From: Candidatus Obscuribacterales bacterium
Lineage (GTDB): Bacteria; Cyanobacteriota; Vampirovibrionia; Obscuribacterales; Obscuribacteraceae
Assembly (NCBI GenBank): GCA_021732025.1
Contig: JAKFVU010000063.1
Span: forward strand, 1 to 44,629
Direction of reading: 5' to 3'
Length of the DNA stretch: 44,629 nt
Under the pieces are notes generated by a model, which saw nothing but the letters and a program-made list of their open reading frames with translations, was not told the DNA's origin and searched no databases. Of the stretch, positions 16,853-24,936 are shown piece by piece. Each line of letters begins with the position of its first letter. Position 1 is the stretch's first letter. The translations under genes and the position numbers were made by a program.

Positions 16853-17419
16853 ATGTTTGATAAAGAAGCAAAGCTTCAGGCCTTAGCAGAGCTAATTGAA
16901 GGCAAAGTCATCGACGATACCGATCGAGTAGAGGCCTGTATTAAAGGTACTGTCATCGGCTTTCCTGCCACCATAGAAGCGCTGCGCGTGGGCTTTCCCT
17001 TTGGCTGCTCATTCTTTCTTGAAACTGATGTACTTAAAGAAAACAAGCAACAAAAAAGCAAAGGCGAATTTACCCTTACAATAAATCATCGCTTGGTCAC
17101 TGGCTTTTGGGCGAAATTTAGTCGCATCTTGCTAGTAGATCACACCGACCGTCCCTTGGGCATGAAACGATTTGACACTGAATACATAGCTCAAACAAAC
17201 GACGACGAGCAGGCGCTGCGCTTCGTTCAGTATCCATCAATGATTGATAAATTGCTGCTCTTGAGTCAATACACCAATTTTACCGAACTACATGTCAGAT
17301 CTGGTTTTGGCGTGGTGCTTGTGCAACCGACTTCAATCGAAAAACTAGAAATAGATACAGCCCGTGAGACTTTCCGTGTCTTCGGCGAAATTGCCCAAGT
17401 AGTTTTCGAGGCATTTTAG
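16853..17419 (+). CDS. unknown protein upstream of a Nudix hydrolase
   Basis: I do not recognise this 188-residue protein. It lacks a signal peptide or transmembrane helix and looks mixed alpha/beta. An N-terminal helix (about residues 3-18) leads into beta-rich sequence with a GCSFFLETD stretch at about 51-59. A segment at about 85-110 contains FSRILLVDHTDRPLG. The C-terminal half alternates strand and helix and ends in IAQVVFEAF. The ATG at 16853 has only a weak ribosome site. The stop is 4 bp before the GTG of the Nudix gene, so the two are probably translated together and may share a function. Confidence 0.65.
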   Translation: MFDKEAKLQALAELIEGKVIDDTDRVEACIKGTVIGFPATIEALRVGFPFGCSFFLETDVLKENKQQKSKGEFTLTINHRLVTGFWAKFSRILLVDHTDRPLGMKRFDTEYIAQTNDDEQALRFVQYPSMIDKLLLLSQYTNFTELHVRSGFGVVLVQPTSIEKLEIDTARETFRVFGEIAQVVFEAF

Positions 17420-17423
17420 ATAA

Positions 17424-18065
17424 GTGACTCAGACGATTGAAGACGAGACAAGCAATGCTGAATACATTTATTCAATAGCAAGTTTGCTCAATCGCTATCT
17501 TGCAATTTCACCTATAGAAGCTGAGAGAATGCCAGTTTTGCTCAATCAACTCAGTGAGAATGATTGTCGCTTGACCAGTCGAAAAAATATGGTCGGTCAC
17601 TTAACGGCCAGTGCACTAGTGATCAATCAAGCAGAGCAAATTCTGCTCATTTACCATAACGGACTGAAGCGCTGGCTGCAGCCTGGGGGCCACTTAGATC
17701 ACAACGAAGAGCCTGAAGTCGGGGCAAGGCGTGAGTTACTAGAAGAGACTGGTGTAGGTGGAAGGGGCGAAATCAAGCTATTACACGGCCCGCACACAAG
17801 CGCAAATATCTTGCCCTTCGAACTTTTGCCATTTGATGTAGATACTCACGAAATTCCGGCCAACCCAGCAAAGGGAGAAGGCGAGCATCTACACCACGAC
17901 TTTCAATATATTTATCAACTTGACCACAAATTCGCTCAAGCAATAGTTTTGCAAGAAGATGAGGTGGCCAAATTCAAATGGGTGACCTTGGACGAACTAG
18001 GCAGCGGTGATTATGGCCGACGCCTGAGTCGAGTAGCGGCCAAATTGAGAGCAAGCCTTAGCTGA
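17424..18065 (+). CDS. Nudix hydrolase
   Basis: This 213-residue Nudix protein has a complete Nudix box at residues 89-111: Gly89, Glu95, then Arg103-Glu104-Leu105 and Glu107-Glu108-Thr-Gly110-Val111. These residues bind the catalytic divalent metal. Family members hydrolyse nucleoside diphosphates linked to another group. The WLQPGGHLDHNE entry and a long C-terminal half with HHDFQYIYQL resemble Nudix proteins of the NTP or NUDT12-like type, but the substrate is not evident. An N-terminal helical region of about 55 residues precedes the fold. The start is GTG, tightly spaced after the unknown gene. Confidence 0.85.
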   Translation: MTQTIEDETSNAEYIYSIASLLNRYLAISPIEAERMPVLLNQLSENDCRLTSRKNMVGHLTASALVINQAEQILLIYHNGLKRWLQPGGHLDHNEEPEVGARRELLEETGVGGRGEIKLLHGPHTSANILPFELLPFDVDTHEIPANPAKGEGEHLHHDFQYIYQLDHKFAQAIVLQEDEVAKFKWVTLDELGSGDYGRRLSRVAAKLRASLS

Positions 18066-18235
18066 GTGCTCAGCGAAAAAACCTCTTGATATTCCGGAAG
18101 GCTAGCCTGGTGGCCTTCATGCCCAAAAGCAAAGAGAAACAGATTGTTACGGTGCAAGGCTTTCTTCTGACAATGTGATAAATTTACCTTGTGGGTAGTT
18201 TTGAGCTTTCAAAACTCCGCAATACAAGCACTAAT

Positions 18236-18239
18236 GAGG
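18236..18239 (+). promoter_or_regulatory. Shine-Dalgarno deciding the A-type carrier start
   Basis: GAGG lies 8 nt before the ATG at 18248. A longer in-frame GTG start at 18191 has no such site and would add 19 residues not found in the family, so 18248 is preferred. Confidence 0.65.
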
Positions 18240-18247
18240 TATCGGGT

Positions 18248-18601
18248 ATGGCAGACACCACCACAGCGCCTACTTCCACCACGATTGTAGGTTTGACTGA
18301 AGCCGCAGCAGCCGAAGTAAAAAGACTATTGGTTGATGAGGAAGGCAAGACTGGTCTGCGTATGGAGATCAAGGGCGGCGGTTGTTCAGGTATGTCTTAT
18401 GGCATGAGCTTCGACAATGCTCAAGAAAAAGACCATGTAATCGAAGAACACGGCGTGAAGCTTTTCATCGATCCTAAAAGCGCAATCTATTTGAAAGGCA
18501 CAGTTTTGGATTTCCAAAGCGGTCTTGATGGACAGGGCTTTGTAATCAAGAATCCACAAGCTAAAGGCTCATGTGGTTGCGGCAATTCATTCTCAGTTTA
18601 G
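18248..18601 (+). CDS. A-type Fe-S cluster carrier (IscA/ErpA/SufA family)
   Basis: This 117-residue HesB/IscA-family protein carries and inserts Fe-S clusters into apoproteins. The three conserved cysteines are Cys46 in GGGCSG and Cys109 and Cys111 in the C-terminal SCGCG. The fold sequence (VGLTEAAAAEVKRLL, LRMEIKGGGCSGMSYG, VDFQSGLDGQGFVI-like) is typical. The length matches the family when the ATG at 18248 is used. The neighbouring downstream gene encodes YgfZ, another Fe-S maturation factor, which supports a local Fe-S theme although a terminator separates the two. Whether it works as IscA, ErpA or SufA cannot be decided from sequence. Confidence 0.93.
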   Translation: MADTTTAPTSTTIVGLTEAAAAEVKRLLVDEEGKTGLRMEIKGGGCSGMSYGMSFDNAQEKDHVIEEHGVKLFIDPKSAIYLKGTVLDFQSGLDGQGFVIKNPQAKGSCGCGNSFSV

Positions 18602-18646
18602 AACTCAGAATCTATTATTGAGAATACTGACCAATAGGTAATCTGG

Positions 18647-18688
18647 AACGTGCCGGCAACAAATCTGTCCGGCACGTTTCTCTTGTTA
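18647..18688 (+). terminator. intrinsic terminator after the A-type carrier gene
   Basis: AACGTGCCGG (18647-18656) and CCGGCACGTT (18669-18678) form a perfect 10-bp stem with a 12-nt loop. It is followed by TTT-rich sequence (TTTCTCTTGTT). It lies 46 bp after the carrier gene stop and before the ygfZ-TPR gene. The imperfect T-run makes it moderate in strength. Confidence 0.7.
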
Positions 18689-18711
18689 GACACTCAACAG
18701 AGCGCAAGGCA

Positions 18712-20508
18712 ATGAACAAACTAAAGTTGGCTCGTCCAAATAAAGTGGAAGCTTCTCCGGAACAGGGTGCAAAGTTAGTAAGCGGATATTATCCCGCAGC
18801 TCAATATAGTCTCATTGAGATTTACGGGGCAGATGCTCAGCGCTTTATCAATGCCCAAACTACTAGTGATGTCAAAGCACTAAAGCCCTATCAGTGGCAA
18901 GCCAGCGCTCTATTAGACCGCAAGGCGCATGTGGTTGCCTATTTCAATCTTTACCGCAAAAACAGCTCTTACCGCATTGTTGCAGAAGAGAGCCAGGTTG
19001 CAGCCATTCTAGAACACCTAGACAAGTACATCTTCTCTGACAAAGTAGAGTTGCTCAACTTAAGTGCTGGCAAAATGATGGCCTTGATCGGCTCTGATGC
19101 TAGGTTGATCATCAATGAATGCATGAAAGTAAAAAATCCGGCTCTCTTTGAGCGCGATTTGATTGACGGAGTGCTTTGCGGCATCGATGTACATATTTTT
19201 AGGGCACCACTTTCTAGCAGAGAAGCCTTTTTAATTTACTGTGGCCAAGATCAGTATCAAGCATTGCAAGACAAGCTCGAACCAATCTTGAACCAGCACG
19301 GTGTGAAGAAACTATCTAACGATGAGCTGCTGCTTGAGCGTATCGAAGCTGGCCTGCCCCAGTTCGCCACTGATTTTAATAGCGAGAATTTGATTATTGA
19401 ATTAGGGCTAGAAGACAAGGCCATTAGTTACACCAAAGGCTGCTTTCAGGGCCAAGAAGTGCTCGCCCGTGTCAAAGGCCATGGCTCACCCAACAAGCAG
19501 TTGACTGGCTTAATACTAGACTTACAAGGCTCACAAAACGCTAAAATTAAGGTCGGCACACCGCTCATGGTGGCAGGTCAAGAAGTAGCGAAGATTCTCT
19601 CAAATGCTTATTCACCACGCTTACAAAAACATATTGCCTTAGCCATGGTCAAGCGCGACTACCGCACACCAGGGCGCGTGCTCGAATGTACAATTGCGCT
19701 AGAAAGTGAAAATAAAAGTGAACATGAAGAAGACACAGCGACAAGTCTCTCTGGAAAAGCCACAGTAAAGTTATTGCCTTTCTTTGAGCCAGAAGATCTA
19801 AAACTGAAAGCCAAGAACCTCTACGAAGAAGGCCTCAAGCTCTACGCAACCACAGAAAACAAAAATATCGCCGAAGCTATCAGCAAATTGCGGTCAGCGC
19901 TGTTGTTAGATAGCAGCCTAGAAGATGCTTACGAAGCCCTTGGCGTAATTCTGTCGAAAGAAAATCAATTAGATGAAGCTGTAGAGTTGATGGAAACATT
20001 AGCCCGTATCAATCCCGATTCAATTATGGCCTATGCCAATCTATCAGTGTTCTACCTCGAGCAAGGTGGCGGCAAAGAGAAAGCCGAAGAAGCCAAAGCG
20101 CAGTCAATGAGCATTCGCATGAGGCTGGCAGCCAAAGAGGCGATGCAAGATCACTTACAAAAAGAAGACACGGCAAAAATAGAGGCCGAGGCTCTTGAGC
20201 GCAAAACTATGTTCGAGCAAGTAATCGAAATAGATGCAGATGATCTCTTTGCCAATAATGGTCTAGGCAACTGCTACAACATATTGCAGCAATACCAGTT
20301 GGCTGAGCCCTATTTGCTCAAGGCCATCCAAATCAAACCGAACCATACTGTGGCCTACCAAGAATTGGGTCGCACCTACGAAGGTCTCGGTCTCACTGAC
20401 AAGGCCATAGAAACTTTCAAAAAAGGTATTGACGTAGCCGCTCAGAAAGGTGACATGACGCCGCTCAAAGCAATGCAAGCTAGGCTGGATAGTTTAATAG
20501 CTAACTGA
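18712..20508 (+). CDS. ygfZ: YgfZ/CAF17-type folate-binding protein fused to TPR repeats
   Basis: This 598-residue protein joins two families. Residues about 25-330 are a YgfZ (GcvT-like) domain, which binds tetrahydrofolate and supports assembly or repair of Fe-S enzymes. The YgfZ signature KGCFQGQE with the essential Cys244 is intact. Residues about 365-598 carry several TPRs in two blocks (366-460 and 505-590) after a Glu/Lys-rich linker. A normal YgfZ has 320-330 residues and no TPR. There is no signal peptide, so it is cytoplasmic. It sits just downstream of an A-type Fe-S carrier. The TPR half may recruit client proteins, which is inference. The ATG at 18712 lacks a strong ribosome site. 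Confidence 0.88.
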   Translation: MNKLKLARPNKVEASPEQGAKLVSGYYPAAQYSLIEIYGADAQRFINAQTTSDVKALKPYQWQASALLDRKAHVVAYFNLYRKNSSYRIVAEESQVAAILEHLDKYIFSDKVELLNLSAGKMMALIGSDARLIINECMKVKNPALFERDLIDGVLCGIDVHIFRAPLSSREAFLIYCGQDQYQALQDKLEPILNQHGVKKLSNDELLLERIEAGLPQFATDFNSENLIIELGLEDKAISYTKGCFQGQEVLARVKGHGSPNKQLTGLILDLQGSQNAKIKVGTPLMVAGQEVAKILSNAYSPRLQKHIALAMVKRDYRTPGRVLECTIALESENKSEHEEDTATSLSGKATVKLLPFFEPEDLKLKAKNLYEEGLKLYATTENKNIAEAISKLRSALLLDSSLEDAYEALGVILSKENQLDEAVELMETLARINPDSIMAYANLSVFYLEQGGGKEKAEEAKAQSMSIRMRLAAKEAMQDHLQKEDTAKIEAEALERKTMFEQVIEIDADDLFANNGLGNCYNILQQYQLAEPYLLKAIQIKPNHTVAYQELGRTYEGLGLTDKAIETFKKGIDVAAQKGDMTPLKAMQARLDSLIAN

Positions 20509-20516
20509 GAAACCGG

Positions 20517-21296
20517 ATGCCGCAATCTAAAGCTCTCAATCTCTTTGCCGCCTTGGTCTACATTTTTATGTACGTACCAATCATTATTTTGGTTGTCTTT
20601 AGCTTTGACAATTCAAGACTAGCAGTTGAATGGCATGGTTTTACTCTTAGTTGGTATCAAAAACTTTTCGATAATGATGCAGTAAAGTCGGCTCTGTATA
20701 ACAGTTTAGTGGTGGCATCAATTTCAGTTGCCGTTTCAGTGGTTATGGGTGTTTTGGTAGCAGTTGGTCTGAGCAGCGCTCGCTTCAAGGGCAAGTCGCT
20801 CATTCGCGGCTTAATTGTATTGCCAATTATCGTACCTGAAATCGCTATGGCAGTCGGCGCCCTCATACTCTTTATTGCCATTGGCTTGCCCCTTGGCCTA
20901 GCCACCGTGATAGTCGCCCATATTATCTTCTGCCTCTCGTATGTCGCCCTCACCGTAGCTGCTCGCCTAGAAGGAATGAATCCACAATTAGCAGAAGCCG
21001 CCCTCGATTTAGGAGCAACTCCTATAGAAGCATTCTACAAAGTGACCCTGCCAATTCTTGCCCCCGGTATCATCTCTGGTGCACTACTAGCATTTGTACT
21101 TTCGCTAGACGATTTTGTCATCACTCAGTTTACTGCTGGTGTCGGCGCTACCACTCTACCTCTGCGCATCTACAGCATGGTTAAATTTGGCGTCAGTCCT
21201 GAAATCAACGCTCTTTCAACCCTGATGCTGACAGTAACTTTTTTGATCACTCTAACTGCCGAATATATCAGGACACACTCTAATCGTTCAACCTAA
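20517..21296 (+). CDS. potC: PotC-type ABC transporter permease (spermidine/putrescine family)
   Basis: This 259-residue permease has about six transmembrane helices and the EAA loop EAALDLGATPIEAFYKVTLP (about 155-175) that contacts the ATPase. The sequence FSFDNSRLAVEWHGFTLSWYQKLF near the N-terminus and the end LDDFVITQFTAGVGATTLP are characteristic of PotC, the second permease of polyamine import systems. Related transporters of putrescine, iron or thiamine use similar permeases. It starts 8 bp after the ygfZ-TPR stop. The ATPase, first permease and binding protein (PotA, PotB, PotD) are not in the window, so this permease is separated from its partners. Confidence 0.88.
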   Translation: MPQSKALNLFAALVYIFMYVPIIILVVFSFDNSRLAVEWHGFTLSWYQKLFDNDAVKSALYNSLVVASISVAVSVVMGVLVAVGLSSARFKGKSLIRGLIVLPIIVPEIAMAVGALILFIAIGLPLGLATVIVAHIIFCLSYVALTVAARLEGMNPQLAEAALDLGATPIEAFYKVTLPILAPGIISGALLAFVLSLDDFVITQFTAGVGATTLPLRIYSMVKFGVSPEINALSTLMLTVTFLITLTAEYIRTHSNRST

Positions 21297-21308
21297 TAGG
21301 ACCCCATC

Positions 21309-21851
21309 ATGACTGACAACCCATGGAAAACGCTCTCTCAGGCAGTGGTATACGAGAACCAATGGATTAAAGTGCAAGAAGATCAGGTAATTAGACCTGA
21401 TGGCCTTGACGGTATCTATGGCGTAGTCAACTTCAAAAATAAGGCAGTTGGTGTTCTGCCAATAGATGAAGAGGGTTACACCTACCTTGTGGGACAATTC
21501 CGCTACCCGTTAGGCGCATATTCTTGGGAGATACCTGAAGGGGGTTGCCCGCAAGGAGAAGACACTCTCGATGCCGCCATGCGCGAACTTAAAGAAGAGA
21601 CCGGCCTAGAAGCAGCTAACTATCAAGTGCTTGGCCGCGCTCACCTATCAAACTCAGTCTCAGATGAAGAAGCAATCTGGTATCTTGCCACCGGCCTAAC
21701 TCTAGGAGCATCCGAGCCAGAAGGCACAGAGAAGTTAGTAGTTCGTCGCCTAGCATTCTTTGAAGCAGTAGAAATGGTACGTCAAGGCGAGATAACCGAC
21801 GCCTTAAGCGTACTGGCCATCAATAGCCATGCTCTGGCTTTGCTCAAATAA
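21309..21851 (+). CDS. Nudix hydrolase, ADP-ribose pyrophosphatase-like
   Basis: This 180-residue Nudix hydrolase has a complete Nudix box at residues 78-100: Gly78, Glu84, then Arg92-Glu93-Leu94 and Glu96-Glu97-Thr-Gly99-Leu100. The preceding WEIPEGG and the VGQFRYP segment are typical of ADP-ribose pyrophosphatases (NudF-type), which split ADP-ribose into AMP and ribose 5-phosphate. The start is an ATG 12 bp after the PotC-type gene. It is convergent with ileS, with only 4 bp between the two stops. The exact substrate is inferred from family resemblance. Confidence 0.88.
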   Translation: MTDNPWKTLSQAVVYENQWIKVQEDQVIRPDGLDGIYGVVNFKNKAVGVLPIDEEGYTYLVGQFRYPLGAYSWEIPEGGCPQGEDTLDAAMRELKEETGLEAANYQVLGRAHLSNSVSDEEAIWYLATGLTLGASEPEGTEKLVVRRLAFFEAVEMVRQGEITDALSVLAINSHALALLK

Positions 21852-21855
21852 CTAA

Positions 21856-24714
21856 CTAGGCTTCGAAATCTGGATAGTTCTCAGCTATCACTTGATCACA
21901 AGGCAGACAGAGCATAGAGAGCTTGCCTTTGCCATGGTCTTCAGTGAACTTCCAGCAGCGGGCACACTTGGTGCCTGAAGCGGGAATGACTTTGACACTG
22001 ATGCCACTCTCGTTGTTCTCAGCCAAAGCTTCAACAGTTGAAGTGATACCAATTACTGCTTGCGAAGTGATAAAGAAACCAGGTAAATCATCACCAAGAG
22101 CTGCAACTTTTTTGGCCAAGGCAGCATCTTCAAAAGCCAATTCAACTTTTGCTTCAAGCGAGCTACCGATTTTGCGAGCAGCACGGGCGGTCTCTAGAGC
22201 TTTATTGACGATTATGCGCACGTCGATAAGCTCATGCCAGAAATCTGATTCAAGGGTGTTTTCAAAGCTCTTATCTGACTTAGGAAAATCAGTAAGCAAT
22301 ACGCTCTGATGGCCACCACCAAATGTTTTCATAGCGTCTGTCATATGTTGCCAGATGTCTTCAGCCATGTGCGGAGTAACCGGGGCCAAAAGACGCACTA
22401 GAGCTTGCAGCATATGTGCCAATACTGTTTGCACAGAACGGCGCTTGAGCGATTTAGGGCCAGCGGTATAAAGAGTATCTTTGGCAATATCGAAATAGAA
22501 CGAAGACAGTTCGACAACACAGAAGTTTTGTAGAAGCTGATAGTACTTGAAGAACTCAAAGCGATCGAAATCACGTGTCACTTCTTCAACCAGTTCGTTG
22601 AGGCGGTGCAGCAAGAAGCGATCAAGAGATGAGAGTTGATCAAAGGGCACAGCATCTACAGCTGGATCAAAGTCATACAAGTTACCCAACATATAGCGAG
22701 CGGTGTTGCGCAACTTACGATAGACTTCGGCTAGTTGAGCGAGCATATTCTTACCGATTGGAATGTCATCGGTATAGTTGACTGATGCTACCCAAAGTCT
22801 GAGCACGTCAGCGCCATACTGCTTTATTACTTCATCTGGATCAACTACGTTGCCCACAGATTTAGACATCTTGCGGCCATTTTCATCAACGACGAAACCG
22901 TGAGTCAACACAGTTTTGTAAGGTGCGCGGCCATGAATGGCTACGCTTGTAAGCAGCGACGATTGGAACCAACCGCGGTGCTGGTCTGAACCTTCTAGAT
23001 AAAGCTCGCAGGGCGTACCACGCAATTCAGGTCGAGCATCGAGTACTGCCGAGTGAGTGACACCAGAATCAAACCAGACATCCATGATGTCTGTCTCTCT
23101 AACAAAATCAGAAGATGAACAACTGCCACACTTCATGTCGCCGACAAATTCTTGTGGCGTCTTTTCCCACCAGCTATCAGAGCCTTCGGCGTCAAACACT
23201 TTGGCGATTGACTCAATGCTTTGTTCATTCATTAGTGGTTCATTGCATTTTCGGCAATAGAAAACCGGAATAGGAACGCCCCAGGCCCGTTGCCTACTGA
23301 TACACCAATCTGAGCGGTTCTGCACCATATTGAAAATACGGTTGCGGCCAGAGTTAGGCAACCATTCCACTTGATCAATGCACTCTAAAGCTTTCTGGCG
23401 GAAGCCCTCAACTGAAGCAAACCATTGCTCAGTTGCTCTATAGATCAAAGGATTTTTACAGCGCCAGCAGTGCGGATAGCTATGACTAAAAGTCTGATGC
23501 TTGATTAGAGCACCAACTTCTTTCATATGGTCAACGATGACAGCATTGGCTTTGGCATAGTGTTGCCCGGCAAATTGCCCAGCTTCATCAGTAAAGATAC
23601 CGCGACCGTCTACAGGTGAGAGCACGCCGAGGTTATAGAGTTTGCCCACCTCAAAGTCTTCAGGGCCGTGACCGGGAGCTGTGTGCACTACGCCAGTACC
23701 GGCTTCGTTAGTGACATGAGCACCGTTAATGACACGGCTGGCGCGATCAACAAAGGGGTGTCTAGCCTCGATCAGCTCTAGCTCGCGGCCAGTCGCCACG
23801 CCCAAAATTGTGACAGCAGCAGCATCGATATCTGCAGCCTGTAAGAAAGTTTCGCGCAGGCTCTGTGCCACCACTAAGACACCATGATCAGGAGTGCTGA
23901 CAAATTCGTAGACAAAGTCTGGATGTAGGGCAATGGCCAGGTTGGCTGGAAGTGTCCAGGGAGTAGTGGTCCAAGCAACAAACGATACTGGAGCACTAGC
24001 TGCACCATTTTTGCTCTCTGAAATAAATTTGGGTAACTTACTGCGCTCAGAATCTGGCACAGCAAATTTGATATAAATTGAGTTTGAAGTGTGGTCAGCG
24101 TACTCTACTTCAGCCTCAGCCAAAGCGGTTTCGCAAGTCGGGCACCAATAAACAGGCTTGAGCCCTTTGTAGAGGTAGCCATTGGTTACCATCTTGCCAA
24201 AGACTCTGATTTGAGCGGCTTCGAAGTGTTGATCTAGGGTGATGTACGGGTGCGCCCAATCTCCCCATACTCCCAGTCTTCTGAAGTTATCCTCTTGGCC
24301 TTTTAGATTCGAAAGAGCGAATTCTCTACACTTTTGTCTCAGTTCAACTGGTGTGATTGCTGCCCTGCCCCCTTTGACATTTTTCAATGCAGCATTTTCG
24401 ATGGGCAGGCCGTGGCTGTCATATCCAGGCACATAAGGAGCATAGAAGCCGTGGAGAGCTTTGTACTTAGTGATGATGTCTTTGAGAATTTTGTTGAGAG
24501 CTGTGCCGATGTGAATTTTGCTCGAGCTCAAATAAGGAGGGCCATCATGCAAGACGAACTTTTCAGAGGCACTGCGTTTCTCTAAATTGAGTTCGTATAC
24601 TTGCTTTTCATCCCAGAACTTCTGAATTTCGACTTCGCGAACCGTGCTGTTAGCTTTCATAGGAAAAGCAGTTACAGGAAGATTGACTGGAAATTTCTTC
24701 TTATCGTCGGCCAC
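21856..24714 (-). CDS. ileS: isoleucyl-tRNA synthetase
   Basis: IleRS charges tRNA-Ile with isoleucine. This 952-residue class I enzyme has the HIGH-type signature as HIGT at residues 68-71 within DGPPYLSSSKIHIGTALNKI. The KMSKS loop is exact at about 615-619 in GRKMSKSVGN. The C-terminal zinc-binding region keeps a four-cysteine pattern (CARC and CLPC, about 919-940), so it is a bacterial-type IleRS. The editing domain lies between about 200 and 400. The start is GTG at 24714 with GAGGA about 7 nt upstream. The leader carries an Ile-rich mini-gene and an intrinsic terminator. The gene is convergent with a Nudix gene. Confidence 0.97.
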   Translation of the reverse strand: MADDKKKFPVNLPVTAFPMKANSTVREVEIQKFWDEKQVYELNLEKRSASEKFVLHDGPPYLSSSKIHIGTALNKILKDIITKYKALHGFYAPYVPGYDSHGLPIENAALKNVKGGRAAITPVELRQKCREFALSNLKGQEDNFRRLGVWGDWAHPYITLDQHFEAAQIRVFGKMVTNGYLYKGLKPVYWCPTCETALAEAEVEYADHTSNSIYIKFAVPDSERSKLPKFISESKNGAASAPVSFVAWTTTPWTLPANLAIALHPDFVYEFVSTPDHGVLVVAQSLRETFLQAADIDAAAVTILGVATGRELELIEARHPFVDRASRVINGAHVTNEAGTGVVHTAPGHGPEDFEVGKLYNLGVLSPVDGRGIFTDEAGQFAGQHYAKANAVIVDHMKEVGALIKHQTFSHSYPHCWRCKNPLIYRATEQWFASVEGFRQKALECIDQVEWLPNSGRNRIFNMVQNRSDWCISRQRAWGVPIPVFYCRKCNEPLMNEQSIESIAKVFDAEGSDSWWEKTPQEFVGDMKCGSCSSSDFVRETDIMDVWFDSGVTHSAVLDARPELRGTPCELYLEGSDQHRGWFQSSLLTSVAIHGRAPYKTVLTHGFVVDENGRKMSKSVGNVVDPDEVIKQYGADVLRLWVASVNYTDDIPIGKNMLAQLAEVYRKLRNTARYMLGNLYDFDPAVDAVPFDQLSSLDRFLLHRLNELVEEVTRDFDRFEFFKYYQLLQNFCVVELSSFYFDIAKDTLYTAGPKSLKRRSVQTVLAHMLQALVRLLAPVTPHMAEDIWQHMTDAMKTFGGGHQSVLLTDFPKSDKSFENTLESDFWHELIDVRIIVNKALETARAARKIGSSLEAKVELAFEDAALAKKVAALGDDLPGFFITSQAVIGITSTVEALAENNESGISVKVIPASGTKCARCWKFTEDHGKGKLSMLCLPCDQVIAENYPDFEA

Positions 24715-24759
24715 AGTATGTCCTCAATAGTCTCTAATGGTTTGTACTTATTTTTGCTC

Positions 24760-24793
24760 TAAAACAAAAACCGCCAACATCAATGCTGGCGGT
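24760..24793 (-). terminator. intrinsic terminator in the ileS leader (attenuator)
   Basis: Read on the minus strand, ACCGCCAGCA and TGTTGGCGGT form a 10-bp stem (one G-U pair) with a TTGA loop between 24770 and 24793. It is followed directly by TTTTTGTTTT (24760-24769). This is a textbook Rho-independent terminator. It lies 45 nt upstream of the ileS GTG on the same strand, with no gene other than a leader reading frame before it. It should therefore stop ileS transcription unless antitermination occurs. Confidence 0.88.
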
Positions 24794-24810
24794 GGCAAAT
24801 ACTTGATTCA

Positions 24811-24819
24811 CCCACGCCC
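24811..24819 (-). promoter_or_regulatory. candidate antiterminator strand of the ileS attenuator
   Basis: The minus-strand sequence GGGCGTGGG starts directly after the leader stop codon. It can pair with CCACCGCC (24788-24795), which contains the 5' arm of the terminator: GGCG with CGCC and TGG with CCA, with one bulged C. It can also pair with CCCCCCGC (24883-24890) upstream of the leader start, with one mismatch. These pairings are mutually exclusive with each other, and the first is exclusive with the terminator. This matches the 1:2, 2:3 and 3:4 logic of amino-acid attenuators; the pairings are deduced by eye. Confidence 0.5.
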
Positions 24820-24867
24820 TTACTTGCTTCTAATAATTTCTATTGAAATAGAGTTGCCAAGTTTCAT
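24820..24867 (-). CDS. ileS leader peptide (MKLGNSISIEIIRSK), putative
   Basis: This 15-codon open frame on the minus strand reads MKLGNSISIEIIRSK and stops with TAA. Four of the 15 residues are Ile (codons ATT, ATA, ATT, ATT), two of them adjacent. It ends 27 nt before the first base of the terminator stem and 106 nt upstream of the ileS start. A ribosome stalled at the Ile codons when charged tRNA-Ile is scarce would leave the following GGGCGTGGG strand free to block the terminator. The start has only a modest purine-rich ribosome site (AAAGAAG, about 9 nt upstream). It is a leader-peptide candidate, not a functional protein. Confidence 0.65.
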   Translation of the reverse strand: MKLGNSISIEIIRSK

Positions 24868-24897
24868 AAGAGCATCTTCTTTGCGGGGGGATCAATC

Positions 24898-24936
24898 AGT
24901 ATATAGAGGATAGAGGTGCGACCATAGAAACGTCAA
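24898..24936 (-). promoter_or_regulatory. candidate ileS promoter
   Basis: On the minus strand there is TTGACG at 24931-24936 and TATCCT at 24907-24912, with an 18-bp spacer. A second -10-like hexamer, TATACT, lies at 24898-24903, but its spacing from TTGACG would be 27 bp. A start near 24890-24900 would place the leader reading frame within the first 40 nt of the transcript, as expected for an attenuator. Confidence 0.5.

Noticed and set aside
18061..18118. Hairpins after the first Nudix gene (GCTGAG/CTCAGC and GAAGGC/GCCTTC) as terminators
   Set aside because: Neither is followed by a T-run in the direction of transcription, so they do not qualify as intrinsic terminators.
18191..18247. 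Longer N-terminus for the A-type carrier from a GTG start
   Set aside because: The extra 19 residues are not family-like, there is no ribosome site, and GAGG before the ATG at 18248 favours the shorter form.
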